A DNA stretch of 64,000 nucleotides, taken from contig NZ_CP095481.1 of NCBI RefSeq assembly GCF_023023025.1, forward strand, positions 1,612,001 through 1,676,000. The letters are read 5' to 3'. The notes under the pieces are model-generated. The model worked only from the letters and a program-made list of their open reading frames with translations. It ran no database searches and was not told the origin of the DNA. The stretch is from Amycolatopsis sp. WQ 127309 (GTDB taxonomy: Bacteria > Actinomycetota > Actinomycetes > Mycobacteriales > Pseudonocardiaceae). Shown here piece after piece: positions 44,625 through 54,480 of the stretch (the stretch's first letter is position 1; each line of letters opens with the position of its first letter). Made by a program: the position numbers and the translations under genes.

Positions 44625-45227
44625 CTTTGCGGTGACCTCGTGGGCGGCGGTGGCGGCGAGCATCGCGGTGAGCTGGTCGACGAGCCAGGCGTCCAGGGAT
44701 TCCCGGGGCACGGTGCGTTCCTGGAGCCAGCTCAGCAGGGCGCCTTCGACGACCGCCGTCCAGCAGCGCAGGGTCAGCAGCACCAGGGGCGACGGGGTCG
44801 TGACGCCGAGCGCGTCGAGGATCAGGGCGACCGCGCGGTTGCGGACCGCGTCGACGGCCGCGTTCGTCTCCGACGTCGCGATCACGGATCCGCTGCGCAG
44901 CAACGCGATGTAGCCCGCGCGGTAGTTGTCCGCGACGTCGATCAGGCCGCGGACGGCCGCGCGCAGCCGCCCCTCCGGCGGCCCCTCCTCGAGCCCCGCG
45001 AGGCCGTCGATCAGCCCGTCGGTGACCGTGCGCAGCGCCTCCACCTGCAGCTCGCGCAGGTTGGGGAAGTACCGGTAGAACAGCGGCCGCGACACCTCGG
45101 CCGCCGCGACGATGTCGTCCACCGTGACCAGTTCCGGCGGCCGTGACCCGAACAGGTCGAGCGCGACCCGGATCAGGTCGTCGCGGCGCGCCTGCGGCGA
45201 CATCCGCCGCGGCCGGCGTTCGGTCAA
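44619..45227 (-). CDS. TetR-family regulator in the ephD operon
   Basis: A 202-residue regulator with helix-turn-helix VTVDDIVAAAEVSRPLFYRYF at about residues 33-53. The C-terminal domain has LRCWTAVVEGALLSWLQE near 155. The start is TTG at 45227, overlapping the stop of the ephD-like gene as TTGA; ATG at 45203 is an alternative. Placement downstream of, and coupled to, the enzyme gene, with a palindrome at the enzyme's promoter, suggests it represses its own operon. The stop lies within a family A hairpin. Confidence 0.85.
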   Translation of the reverse strand: MTERRPRRMSPQARRDDLIRVALDLFGSRPPELVTVDDIVAAAEVSRPLFYRYFPNLRELQVEALRTVTDGLIDGLAGLEEGPPEGRLRAAVRGLIDVADNYRAGYIALLRSGSVIATSETNAAVDAVRNRAVALILDALGVTTPSPLVLLTLRCWTAVVEGALLSWLQERTVPRESLDAWLVDQLTAMLAATAAHEVTAKP

Positions 45228-46945
45228 GGGGTGACGTCCAGTTTCGCCGCCGCTCGCAGCAGCCCCGGCGTCAGTCGCGAAAGGACCAGCGCGACCTTCG
45301 ACTCCGGAGTGGACGGTGCGATGGCGGTGTCCTTTTCCACCGCCCGCAGGATGTCCTTCGCCACGCCTTCCGGGCCGAACCCGCGCCGCGCGTACAGTTT
45401 TGAGCTTTCCTTCTGCCGCCGCTGCTGCTCCTCGTCGGACACTCCGACGAACCGCGTGGTGCTGGTGATGTTCGTCTTGACGATGCCCGGGCAGACGGCC
45501 GTGACGCCGATGTGGTGCTCGGCCAGCTCGGCGCGCAGGCAGACGCTGAGCGTCAGCACGGCGGATTTCGTGGTGGCGTAAGCGGAAAGGATCTTCGACG
45601 GCAGGTAAGCCGCGGCCGACGCCAGGTTGACGATCTGCCCGCCCTCGGCGCGCTCGGCGAGCATCGGCGCGAACGCGCGGCAGCCGTGGATGACACCCCA
45701 GAGGTTGACGTCGATGACGCGTTCCCAGTCCTCGACGGACGTGTCGAGGAACGGCCCGGACATGCCGATTCCGGCGTTGTTGACCACGATGTCCGGCACC
45801 CCGTGCTCGGCCTTGACCTGCGCGGCGAACCGGTGCACAGCGGGGCCGTCACTGGAGTCCACTGTGTACTCGGCCGCGTCGACCCCCTTGTCCTGCAGGA
45901 GTTTCACGGTCTCCGCGGCGGCGTTCGGATCGATGTCGGTGATGACGACGTCGGCACCTTCGTCGGCGAACGCGAGCGCGGTGGCGCGGCCGATGCCACT
46001 GCCCGCGCCGGTGACGACGACCAGCTGGTGGGCGAACCTGCCATGCTTCGGTCCGACTTTCGCCTTGCGGAGCGCGCGGCTCTCGGCGCCGTTTTCGGTG
46101 TACTCGATCAGTTCGGCAGCCGCGTCGGCGATGACCTTCGGCTTGGCGCGGGTCACCCAGTGCGTCCCGACGATCCGGCGAACCCGCAGGTCAGGCACCC
46201 ACTCGGCGATCTCGGTCTGCAACGGCGTCGTGACGAAGGCGTCGCCGGTCGGGGCCAGCACCTGAACCGGAACGTCGGCCTCGCGGGGGGTTGGACGGCT
46301 CAACCGGGTGAACATGTTCGCGCGGTACAGCTCGAGGCCGTTGACGCCGTCTTTCGTGCTCGGCTTCGCGGCGCCGGGGTCCATCCGGGCGATCTGCGCG
46401 GGCATGATGCCGGTGCGCCAGAGCAGCGGCGGGAGGAACGGGAGCTGGAACGCGAGGATGTACCAGGAGTGCAGGAACTGGGCGAGCGCGTTCTTGATCC
46501 TTTTCGGCGACGGGCGGGTCAGCTGCGCGCGAAACCACGCGCCGGCGTGGTCGAGGCTCGGCCCGGAGACCGAGGTGAAGGACGCGACGCGCCCGCGCAG
46601 TCCGTCGCCGGTGACGGCGTGCCAGGTCTGGATGGAGCCCCAGTCGTGGGCGAGCAGGTGCACCTTGCCGCCCGGCTGGACGGCGTCGACGACGACCTTG
46701 AGGTCATCGGCCAGCTGGTCCAGCCGATAGGACGAGCGTCCCGACGGCTTGTCCGACCGCCCGGCACCACGCACGTCGTAGGTGACGACGCGGTGCTTGC
46801 CGCGCAACTCGGCCTTGACGGGGTCCCACATCGAGCTGTTGTCGGGATAGCCGTGCACGAGCACGACCGTCGGCCCGTCATCACGGCCGTCGATGTCGAC
46901 CGAGAGGCGGACACCGTCGCTGGCGGTCACCCACTTGTGAGGCAT
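45224..46945 (-). CDS. ephD: Alpha/beta-hydrolase and SDR fusion, EphD-like
   Basis: A 573-residue two-domain enzyme. Residues 1-290 are an epoxide-hydrolase-type alpha/beta hydrolase: VVLVHGYPDNSSMWDPV near 28 (oxyanion HGxP), nucleophile Asp in LLAHDWGSIQ near 100. Residues 305-573 are a short-chain dehydrogenase: cofactor motif VTGAGSGIGRATALAF near 310, NNAGIG near 388, and the catalytic YATTKSAV near 456. This fusion is the EphD type known from M. tuberculosis (Rv2214c), whose role is linked to mycolate metabolism. A palindrome lies 9-26 bp upstream, and a TetR gene is coupled downstream. Confidence 0.9.
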   Translation of the reverse strand: MPHKWVTASDGVRLSVDIDGRDDGPTVVLVHGYPDNSSMWDPVKAELRGKHRVVTYDVRGAGRSDKPSGRSSYRLDQLADDLKVVVDAVQPGGKVHLLAHDWGSIQTWHAVTGDGLRGRVASFTSVSGPSLDHAGAWFRAQLTRPSPKRIKNALAQFLHSWYILAFQLPFLPPLLWRTGIMPAQIARMDPGAAKPSTKDGVNGLELYRANMFTRLSRPTPREADVPVQVLAPTGDAFVTTPLQTEIAEWVPDLRVRRIVGTHWVTRAKPKVIADAAAELIEYTENGAESRALRKAKVGPKHGRFAHQLVVVTGAGSGIGRATALAFADEGADVVITDIDPNAAAETVKLLQDKGVDAAEYTVDSSDGPAVHRFAAQVKAEHGVPDIVVNNAGIGMSGPFLDTSVEDWERVIDVNLWGVIHGCRAFAPMLAERAEGGQIVNLASAAAYLPSKILSAYATTKSAVLTLSVCLRAELAEHHIGVTAVCPGIVKTNITSTTRFVGVSDEEQQRRQKESSKLYARRGFGPEGVAKDILRAVEKDTAIAPSTPESKVALVLSRLTPGLLRAAAKLDVTP

Positions 46946-46953
46946 TCCGTCAT

Positions 46954-46971
46954 GTTAGACAACTTGTCAAC
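46954..46971. promoter_or_regulatory. Candidate TetR operator upstream of ephD-like gene
   Basis: GTTAGACAACTTGTCAAC is an inverted repeat with the core GACAA-C-TTGTC at 46958-46968. It ends 9 bp before the start codon on the minus strand, so it must overlap the promoter. The TetR encoded at the end of this operon is the obvious candidate to bind it. Confidence 0.6.
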
Positions 46972-47199
46972 AAGCGCGCGACTGATCATTCACCCTTGCG
47001 GGGGCTACCGAATGGGCGCCGTTCGTGCATTTCCCTTGTATGACAGCGTTTTTGTGGTTCCACGGGAAACCTTGCACGATCTCGCAAGCCGCCGCGCCGA
47101 CGACGCGGCCCACGGATCGGTGATGCTGCGGGCTTGCCTCTGGGGTCGGAGGCAGTGCCGAGGCGGCGTGCCGGGGTTGGGGTTCGCTCCGGGAGGGGC

Positions 47200-47910
47200 G
47201 CGAAAGGGCCACTCGCGCGCAACGCGGCACCGAACGGGCCACTCGCGCCGGGTCGGAGGGCATGAAAGGGACGCTCGTGCCCAACACGGCACCAGCGGGC
47301 CACTCGCGCGCAACGCAGCACCGAACGGGCCACTCGCACCGAGTCGAGCACGAATGGACCGCTCGTGCCCGGCGAGGTGCGAACGGACCGCTCGCACCAG
47401 GACTGGAGCGGCACGAACGGGCCATTCGCGCGCAACACGACACCAACGGGCCACTCGCGCCGGGTCGGAGGGCACCAAAGGGCCGCTCGTGCCCAACACG
47501 GCACCAGCGGGCCACTCGCGCGCAGCACGGCATGAACGGGCCACTCGCACCGGGACCGGCGGCAGCCCGCAAGAGCTACTCGTGCCGGGACTGCACCGCA
47601 CAAGGACCACCCGTCCCAAGGTCGGAGCGGCACGAACGGGCCATTCGCGCCGGAGCCGGTGGACACGAAAGGGCCGCTCGTGCCGAGTCGGGCGCGAACG
47701 GACCTACTCGTGCCCGGCGAGGCGCGAACGGACCGCTCGCACCACGACCGGAGCGGCACGAAAGGACCACTCGCGCCGGGACCGGAGCGGCACGAAAGGA
47801 CCGCTCGCGCCGGGATCGAGGTGGCACGAGCGGGCCACTCGCGCCGGGACCGAGGCGGCGCGAAAGGGCCACTCGCGCTGGTTGAAGCGCGAACGGCCCA
47901 CCGGCACCAC
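47200..47910. repeat. Minisatellite, about 22 imperfect tandem units of 29-35 bp
   Basis: Units follow the rough consensus GAACGGGCCACTCGCGCC then GGGnCGGAGCGGCAC. Two main lengths alternate: short units of 29-30 bp (ending CCCAACACGGCAC or similar) and longer ones of 32-35 bp. Every frame is open on both strands because the unit contains no stop codon, which produces long spurious ORFs. The array occupies most of a 1.1-kb gap between the ephD-like gene and an ABC exporter. The flanks (46972-47199 and 47911-48051) show no gene. Confidence 0.88.
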
Positions 47911-47973
47911 ACCTCGGCCCAGGTGCAGCCCAAGCCCAGGTCAGAGGACCAAGACACACCCCGGCCGACGACT

Positions 47974-47995
47974 CTGTCCACCGATCGGTGGACAG
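47974..47995. promoter_or_regulatory. Perfect 22-bp palindrome upstream of the ABC-two-component operon
   Basis: CTGTCCACCGA is followed directly by its exact reverse complement. It lies 56 bp before the ATG of the ABC ATPase gene. An operon that encodes its own LuxR-type response regulator is expected to carry a dyad of this kind at its promoter. Confidence 0.6.
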
Positions 47996-48051
47996 CCGGA
48001 TTCAGTCGCGCGTTGGGCGGAATCCTCGCCCCCGACCACCAAGCTGGACCC

Positions 48052-48891
48052 ATGACCACAGCAGTGAGCGTGCGCGGCCTGCGCAAGCAGTACCCCGGCC
48101 ACCTCGCGGTGGCCGGGCTGGATCTGGACATCGCCCAAGGTGAGGTTTTCTCCCTGCTCGGGCCCAACGGTGCCGGGAAGACCACCACCGTCGAGATTCT
48201 CGAAGGTCACCGGCAGCGGACCGGTGGCGAGGTGACCGTGCTCGGTGAGGATCCCGGCAAAGCCGGCCGGGAATGGCGCTCCAAGATCGGCATCGTGCTG
48301 CAGACCGCGAACGATGCCGCCGAGCTGAGTGTTGCCGAGACCGTCCGCCACTTCGCGAAGTACTACCCGAACCCGCGCGATCCCGACGAGGTGATCGAGA
48401 AGGTCGGGCTCACCGAGAAGGCCAAGTCGCGGGTCAAGGCGCTCTCCGGCGGGCAACGGCGGCGCGTCGACGTCGCGCTCGGGATCGTCGGGCGGCCTGA
48501 GCTGCTCTTCCTCGACGAGCCCACCACCGGGTTCGACCCCGAAGCTCGGCGGCAGTTCTGGGCGCTGATCAGCGATCTCGCCGGCGAGGGTACGACGATC
48601 CTGCTCACCACCCACTACCTCGACGAGGCCGAGGCGCTCGCCGATCGTGTCGCGGTGATCGCGCGTGGGGAGATCGTCGCCCAGGACACGCCGCAGAACC
48701 TCGGCGGCCGGGCCAGCGCCGAGGCCACCGTGCGGTGGACCGACGAACGCGGTGAGCACACCGAACGCACGGCGTACCCGACCAAGCTCGTCAACCAGCT
48801 CTCCGCGGGCGGGCGCGAGCTGGGGAACCTCACCGTGACCAGGCCCAGCCTGGAGGACATCTACCTGGACCTGATCGGAGACAAAGCATGA
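48052..48891 (+). CDS. ABC exporter ATP-binding protein, DrrA type
   Basis: A 279-residue ATPase. Walker A GPNGAGKTTTVEIL is near residue 37, the signature LSGGQRRRVDVALG near 130, Walker B LLFLDEPTTGFDP near 150 and the switch TTHYLDEAEALADRV near 187. The C-terminal stretch ends LEDIYLDLIGDKA, typical of drug and antibiotic exporters of the DrrA group. The ATG at 48052 lies after the palindrome and the minisatellite. The stop overlaps the permease start as ATGA. It heads a four-gene operon with its permease, a histidine kinase and a response regulator. Confidence 0.92.
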   Translation: MTTAVSVRGLRKQYPGHLAVAGLDLDIAQGEVFSLLGPNGAGKTTTVEILEGHRQRTGGEVTVLGEDPGKAGREWRSKIGIVLQTANDAAELSVAETVRHFAKYYPNPRDPDEVIEKVGLTEKAKSRVKALSGGQRRRVDVALGIVGRPELLFLDEPTTGFDPEARRQFWALISDLAGEGTTILLTTHYLDEAEALADRVAVIARGEIVAQDTPQNLGGRASAEATVRWTDERGEHTERTAYPTKLVNQLSAGGRELGNLTVTRPSLEDIYLDLIGDKA

Positions 48892-49706
48892 CCACCGCGA
48901 GCCCCCGAACCCTCCCCGGCCCGCTCGCGCTGGGCCTGGCCCGCGGCGGCACCGAGCTGCGGCAGTTCTTCCGGCACAAGGAACAGGTGGTCTTCACCTT
49001 TTCCCTGCCCGCGGTGCTGATGATCCTGCTCGGCTCCATCCTGGACGGCCCGACCGCGCTGGCCGGCGTCACGTCGGGGCAGCTGCTCGCCGCCGGGATG
49101 ATCGGGTCCGGCATCGTCTCGACGTCGTTCAACAGCATCGCCACCGGCGTCTCCGCCGACCGCGAGACCGGGGCGCTCAAGCGGCTGCGCGGCACGCCGA
49201 TGCCCTCGGCGTCCTACTTCATCGGCAAGATGGTGCTGGTCGCGGTGTCCAGCCTGGCCCAGACCGTGCTGATGGTCGCCGTCAGCACGCTGCTGTTCGG
49301 GCTGAAGCTGCCGACCGATCCGGCGAAGTGGCTGACGCTGCTGTGGGTGTTCGTGCTCGGCATCGTGTCCTGCACGCTGCTCGGGATCGCGCTCAGCTCG
49401 CTCGCGAAGTCGACCACCGGCGCGGTGGCCGTGGTGCAGATGCTGTACCTGGTGCTGCAGTTCATCTCCGGCGTGTTCGTCACGCCGATCACGAACCTGC
49501 CGAAGATCATGGTGGACATCGCGTCGTTCTTCCCGCTCAAATGGATCTGCCAGGGCTTCCGGTCGGTGTTCCTGCCGGACGGCGCGGTGGGAATGGAGAT
49601 GGCCGGCTCATGGGAACTGCCTCGGGTGGCGCTGGTGCTGGGGATCTGGTGCGTGGCGGGCCTGGTGCTGGCGCGGCTGAGCTTCCGGTGGACCGACGGG
49701 AAGTGA
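48888..49706 (+). CDS. ABC exporter permease, ABC-2 type
   Basis: A 272-residue membrane protein with six segments (near 35-55, 65-90, 115-140, 150-170, 180-200, 245-265). The segment SADRETGALKRLRGTPMPSAS near 90 is the conserved ABC-2 cytoplasmic helix that contacts the ATPase, and FFPLKWICQGFRSVFLP near 210 is also characteristic. It overlaps the ATPase gene (ATGA) and the kinase gene (GTGA). The substrate is unknown. A co-encoded two-component system suggests that it is an inducible detoxification pump. Confidence 0.9.
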   Translation: MTTASPRTLPGPLALGLARGGTELRQFFRHKEQVVFTFSLPAVLMILLGSILDGPTALAGVTSGQLLAAGMIGSGIVSTSFNSIATGVSADRETGALKRLRGTPMPSASYFIGKMVLVAVSSLAQTVLMVAVSTLLFGLKLPTDPAKWLTLLWVFVLGIVSCTLLGIALSSLAKSTTGAVAVVQMLYLVLQFISGVFVTPITNLPKIMVDIASFFPLKWICQGFRSVFLPDGAVGMEMAGSWELPRVALVLGIWCVAGLVLARLSFRWTDGK

Positions 49707-50860
49707 ACGACGCCTGGGACCGGTTCAACTGGCTCTGGGAGATCCTCTTCGCGGTCACCTACGTCGCCACGACGGTCCTGGTGCTGCTGGACGAGACCGA
49801 CCCGGTCCGCGGCACCGTCGCCGTCGGGGCGCTCACCGCGCTCGCGCTGACGTACCTGCTCTGGGGCCGCGGGATCGTCCGGAACGACGAGCACGCGCGG
49901 CAGCGGTGGGCGTTCGCGGTCGTGGTCCTGGCCCTGGTCGCGACCGCGGTGCTCGCCAACACGACCGCCAGCTTCGTCCTGTTCATGGCGTGCCCGTTGC
50001 TGTTCATGACGCTCGAGTTCCGGCCGGCCGCGGTGCTCACCACGGCGGCGATCCTGCTGAGCCCCGCGTCGGCGATCGCCGACAACGGGCTGCAGGGCCC
50101 GGAGCTGCACATCCTGCTGCCGATGACCGCGATCCTCATCGTGTTCGGCGTGCTGGCCGGCAAGTTCATCCTGCACGTCATCGAGGAGAGCCGGGCGCGG
50201 GCCGACCTGATCGCCAAGCTCGAGGAGAGCCAGGCGGAAGTCGTGCGGCTGTCCCGGGCAGCGGCGACGGCGGCCGAGCGCGAGCGGCTGGCCCGGGAGA
50301 TCCACGACACCCTCGCGCAGGGCTTCACCAGCATCGTCACCCTCGCCCAGGCCATCGAGTCCGAAGTGGACGCCGACCCGGCGGCGGCGCGGCGGCACGC
50401 CGAGCTGGCCGCCCGCACGGCGCGGGAGAACCTCGCCGAAGCTCGCACGATGGTCGCCGCGCTCGCGCCGGACGACCTGACGTCGGGCTCCCTCGTCGAC
50501 GCCGTTCGCCGGCTGACCGACCGGCTCGGCGACGAGACCGGGCTGGCCGTCCAGTACGAAGTGGACAGTGACCTGCCCGCGCTGGCCATGGCCGCGGAGG
50601 TGGTCCTGCTGCGCGGGGCGCAGGAGGCGCTGAACAACGTCCGGCGGCACGCGACGGCGGCCGCGGTGCTCGTCCGACTGTCCCTTGTGGACGACGCCGT
50701 CCGGCTGGACGTCCGGGACGACGGCGCCGGCTTCGACCCGGACCGCGCCGCCGGGTTCGGGTTGCGGGGCATGCGGTCCCGCGCGGAACAGGTGGGTGGC
50801 ACGCTGAGCGTCCGCAGTGGCGCCGACGGCACCGAACTGACCCTGGAGGTCCCCGCGTGA
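49703..50860 (+). CDS. Sensor histidine kinase, NarL/DesK (HisKA_3) type
   Basis: A 385-residue kinase. About six hydrophobic segments cover residues 10-170 and form the membrane sensor, with very short loops, so it may sense membrane state or a lipophilic compound. A coiled coil (residues 175-205) leads to the phosphoacceptor motif REIHDTLAQGFTSIVTL near 210. The ATPase domain shows EALNNVRRHA near 310, DDGAGFDPD near 340 and GFGLRGMRSRAEQVGG near 350. GTG at 49703 overlaps the permease stop, and its own stop overlaps the regulator's GTG. The four genes form one translationally coupled unit. Confidence 0.9.
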   Translation: MNDAWDRFNWLWEILFAVTYVATTVLVLLDETDPVRGTVAVGALTALALTYLLWGRGIVRNDEHARQRWAFAVVVLALVATAVLANTTASFVLFMACPLLFMTLEFRPAAVLTTAAILLSPASAIADNGLQGPELHILLPMTAILIVFGVLAGKFILHVIEESRARADLIAKLEESQAEVVRLSRAAATAAERERLAREIHDTLAQGFTSIVTLAQAIESEVDADPAAARRHAELAARTARENLAEARTMVAALAPDDLTSGSLVDAVRRLTDRLGDETGLAVQYEVDSDLPALAMAAEVVLLRGAQEALNNVRRHATAAAVLVRLSLVDDAVRLDVRDDGAGFDPDRAAGFGLRGMRSRAEQVGGTLSVRSGADGTELTLEVPA

Positions 50861-51477
50861 TCCGCATCATGCTTGTCGACGACCACCCCGTCGTCCGGGA
50901 AGGGCTGCGCGGCATGCTCGAAGCCGAGCCGGACCTGACGGTCGTCGGCGAGGCCGGCTCCGGTGACGAGGCGGTCGCGCTCGACCGCGTCGCGCGGCCG
51001 GACGTCGTGCTGATGGACCTGCGGATGCCCGGGCTGGACGGCGTCGGCGCGACCAAACGGATCCTGCGCGAGCAGCCCGGCCGCCGGATCGTCGTGCTGA
51101 CGACGTACGAGACGGACGCGGACATCCTGCGCGCGGTCGAGGCCGGCGCGTCCGGTTACCTGCTGAAGGACGCGTCCCGCACGGAGCTGGCGAACGCCAT
51201 CCGCGCGGCGTCGCGCGGCGAGACGGTGCTGGCGCCGTCGGTGGCGGGCAAGCTGGTCAACCGGGTCCGCAACCCGGGGCCCCAGTCGCTGTCGGCGCGC
51301 GAGGTGGAGGTGCTGCGCCTGGTCGCGAAGGGCGGCACGAACGCCGACATCGGCCGCGCGCTCCACATCAGCGAGGCGACGGTGAAGACGCACCTGCTGC
51401 GGACGTTCGGCAAGCTCGGCGTCTCGGACCGCACGGCCGCGGTGACCACGGCGATGGCCCGGAACCTGCTCACCTGA
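50857..51477 (+). CDS. LuxR/NarL-family response regulator
   Basis: A 206-residue regulator. The receiver domain starts IMLVDDHPVVREGL, with the phospho-acceptor Asp in VVLMDLRMPGLDG near residue 52 and the Lys in GYLLKDASR near 102. The C-terminal GerE-type helix-turn-helix is SAREVEVLRLVAKGGTNADI followed by an EATVKTHL recognition helix near 170-185. Its kinase is the preceding gene (GTGA overlap). The perfect palindrome at 47974 is the likely binding site for autoregulation, which is inference. Confidence 0.93.
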   Translation: MIRIMLVDDHPVVREGLRGMLEAEPDLTVVGEAGSGDEAVALDRVARPDVVLMDLRMPGLDGVGATKRILREQPGRRIVVLTTYETDADILRAVEAGASGYLLKDASRTELANAIRAASRGETVLAPSVAGKLVNRVRNPGPQSLSAREVEVLRLVAKGGTNADIGRALHISEATVKTHLLRTFGKLGVSDRTAAVTTAMARNLLT

Positions 51478-51500
51478 GCGGCGCGCGGCAGAATGCCAGC

Positions 51501-52838
51501 ATGCTTGAGTCGACCGAACACGCACTGCTCCGCCGGATCGCCCACGAGCAGGCGGCCTGCCGGGCTCCGTCGCTGGTCGCCGCCGTGGTGCGCGACGGGG
51601 AGATCGTCTGGTCCGGCGGGCGGGGGCGCGTCGGGGACGCGGTCCCCGGCACCGATACCCAGTACCGGCTGGGCTCGATCACCAAGACCCTCGTCGCCAC
51701 CGCCGTCATGCGGCTGCGCGACGAAGGCTTGCTGGACCTCAACGACCCCCTCGAGAAACACGTCCCGGGCACGCCGTTCGGCGCCGCGACCGTGGCCCAG
51801 CTGCTCTCCCACACCTCCGGCCTGACGTCCGAGTCGCCCGGCCAGTGGTGGGAACGCACGCCCGGCGCCGACTGGGACGCGCTCGTCGGCAGCCTCGCCG
51901 AGGGCGCCACCAAACACCGGCCCGGCGCGAAGTTCCACTACTCGAACGTCGGGTACGGCGTGCTCGGCGAGCTCATCTCCCGCCTCCGCGGCAAGGACTG
52001 GCTGTCCGTGCTCGACGAGGAGATCCTCGGCCCGCTCGGGATGACCCGCACCACCCCGCACCCGGTCGGCGCGCACGCCGACGGCTTCGCCGTGCACCCC
52101 TTCGCCGACGTCCTGCTGCCCGAGCCGCACCCGGACGCCGGCGCGATGGCCCCGGCCGGGCAGCTGTGGTCGACGGTCACCGACCTCGGCCGCTGGACGG
52201 CGTTCCTCGGCGGTGACGACGGCGGTGTGCTCAGCCCGGACACCCTCGAGCAGATGCGCACGATGGTCACCGTCGACGACTCCGACGTCTGGACGACCGG
52301 CTTCGGGCTCGGCCTGATGCTCGTGCGCCACCGCGGCCGCCGGCTGGCCGGGCACACCGGCTCGATGCCCGGCTTCCTCGCCGTCACGCTGGTCGACCCG
52401 GCCACCCGGACCGGCGCGCTGGCGCTCACGAATTCGACGTCCGGCGTCGGCATCACCCAGCTCGCGCTGGACCTGATCACCACGACCGAAGAGCTGGAAC
52501 CGCACCTGCCCGCGGAGTGGCAGCCGTCCACTGTGGACCCGGCGCTGCTGGCGCTGACCGGGCTCTGGCACTGGGGCCCGACGCCGTACCACCTGCGGAT
52601 CCAGGGTGAGCTGCTCCTGCTGGCCCCGGTCGAGGGAGCCGGGCGCGGCTCGCGCTTCCGGCCGACCGGCGACGACACGTACGTCGGCCTCGACGGCTAC
52701 TACTCCGGCGAGACGCTGAAGGTGGACCGGGACGGCGAAGGCGTCGCGACCCACCTCGACCTCGCGACGTTCGTCTTCACGCGCACGCCGTACGACCCGG
52801 CCGCGCCGGTGCCGGGCGGCGTCGACGGCTGGCGCTGA
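51501..52838 (+). CDS. Serine hydrolase, beta-lactamase/penicillin-binding fold
   Basis: A 445-residue class C-type serine hydrolase (peptidase S12 group). The nucleophile motif is GSITKT (SxxK) near residue 61, the second motif is HYSNVGYG (YxN) near 150, and GHTGSMPG (the KTG equivalent HTG) near 290. The C-terminal 100 residues form a beta-rich domain like those on esterases and D-aminopeptidases. No signal peptide is visible, so it is probably cytoplasmic. The substrate is unknown; esterase or peptide-amidase activity is more likely than beta-lactam resistance. Confidence 0.88.
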   Translation: MLESTEHALLRRIAHEQAACRAPSLVAAVVRDGEIVWSGGRGRVGDAVPGTDTQYRLGSITKTLVATAVMRLRDEGLLDLNDPLEKHVPGTPFGAATVAQLLSHTSGLTSESPGQWWERTPGADWDALVGSLAEGATKHRPGAKFHYSNVGYGVLGELISRLRGKDWLSVLDEEILGPLGMTRTTPHPVGAHADGFAVHPFADVLLPEPHPDAGAMAPAGQLWSTVTDLGRWTAFLGGDDGGVLSPDTLEQMRTMVTVDDSDVWTTGFGLGLMLVRHRGRRLAGHTGSMPGFLAVTLVDPATRTGALALTNSTSGVGITQLALDLITTTEELEPHLPAEWQPSTVDPALLALTGLWHWGPTPYHLRIQGELLLLAPVEGAGRGSRFRPTGDDTYVGLDGYYSGETLKVDRDGEGVATHLDLATFVFTRTPYDPAAPVPGGVDGWR

Positions 52839-52842
52839 CCAG

Positions 52843-52880
52843 AGGCCCCGCTCACACCCCCAGCCGGGTGAGCGGGGCCT
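52843..52880. terminator. Bidirectional terminator hairpin between convergent genes
   Basis: AGGCCCCGCTCAC and GTGAGCGGGGCCT pair perfectly over 13 bp with a 12-bp loop. It lies 4 bp after the serine hydrolase stop and its last base abuts the stop of the convergent small gene. Confidence 0.75.
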
Positions 52881-53198
52881 TCAGGCCAGCGCGACCGTCC
52901 CCGCGGAGAACGCGACGGCGGTCGCGAACCGGGTGGCGATGCGCTTGCCCTCGCCCCAGTCGAACAGGCCGAACTTCAGGTTGGTCAGGACGGTGAGCGT
53001 CGACCCGCCCGCGGCCGGCGTGACCGTCGCGGTGACCTCCTGGCCCCAGCTGAAGAGGGTCATCCCGGTGCGGAAGGACACGAATCCGCGCTGGCCCTCG
53101 TAGTACGGGCCCTGGCCGCCGACGGCGGCGACGCCGGCGGGGAGTGCGTTCCACAGCACCTCGGGCGGCGCGGGGAAGCTGTGCTGCACAGTCGTCAT
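52881..53198 (-). CDS. Small SRPBCC-like protein
   Basis: A 105-residue single-domain protein. The pattern TTVQHSFPAPPEVLWNALPAG at the start, alternating strands VTATVTPAAGGSTLTVLTNL and a final helix FATAVAFSAGTVALA suggest a minimal START/SRPBCC (polyketide-cyclase-like) fold, though it is short and lacks recognisable ligand residues. The function is unknown. It is a single gene, convergent with the serine hydrolase and divergent from serC across 153 bp. Confidence 0.65.
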   Translation of the reverse strand: MTTVQHSFPAPPEVLWNALPAGVAAVGGQGPYYEGQRGFVSFRTGMTLFSWGQEVTATVTPAAGGSTLTVLTNLKFGLFDWGEGKRIATRFATAVAFSAGTVALA

Positions 53199-53339
53199 GA
53201 CGCGGCAAGGTATCCCTCGTCAGGGCGTCCGGTAACCGTGTTTTTACGGTCACGGCGGCGCGTCCCACTGCCCGGAACAGCGCCGATTCCACATTCCGGA
53301 CGTTTCAGCACCGCTTCGACCTGCTCCGTCCCGACCTGA

Positions 53340-54479
<1,140 letters not shown>

Positions 54480-54480
54480 C

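Noticed and set aside
47200..47910. Possible CRISPR array
   Set aside because: Units are contiguous and imperfect, without constant repeats separated by unique spacers, and no cas genes are present.
45512..48055. 847-codon open frame on the plus strand across the ephD region and minisatellite
   Set aside because: It runs antisense to the ephD-like gene, is extremely rich in Arg/His/Gly, and stays open in the array only because the repeat unit has no stop codons.
46986..48188. 400-codon minus-strand frame across the minisatellite
   Set aside because: It repeats ARVARSC-like and GHERPF-like units dictated by the DNA repeat, shifts between frames with unit length, has no plausible start signal and overlaps the ABC ATPase gene.
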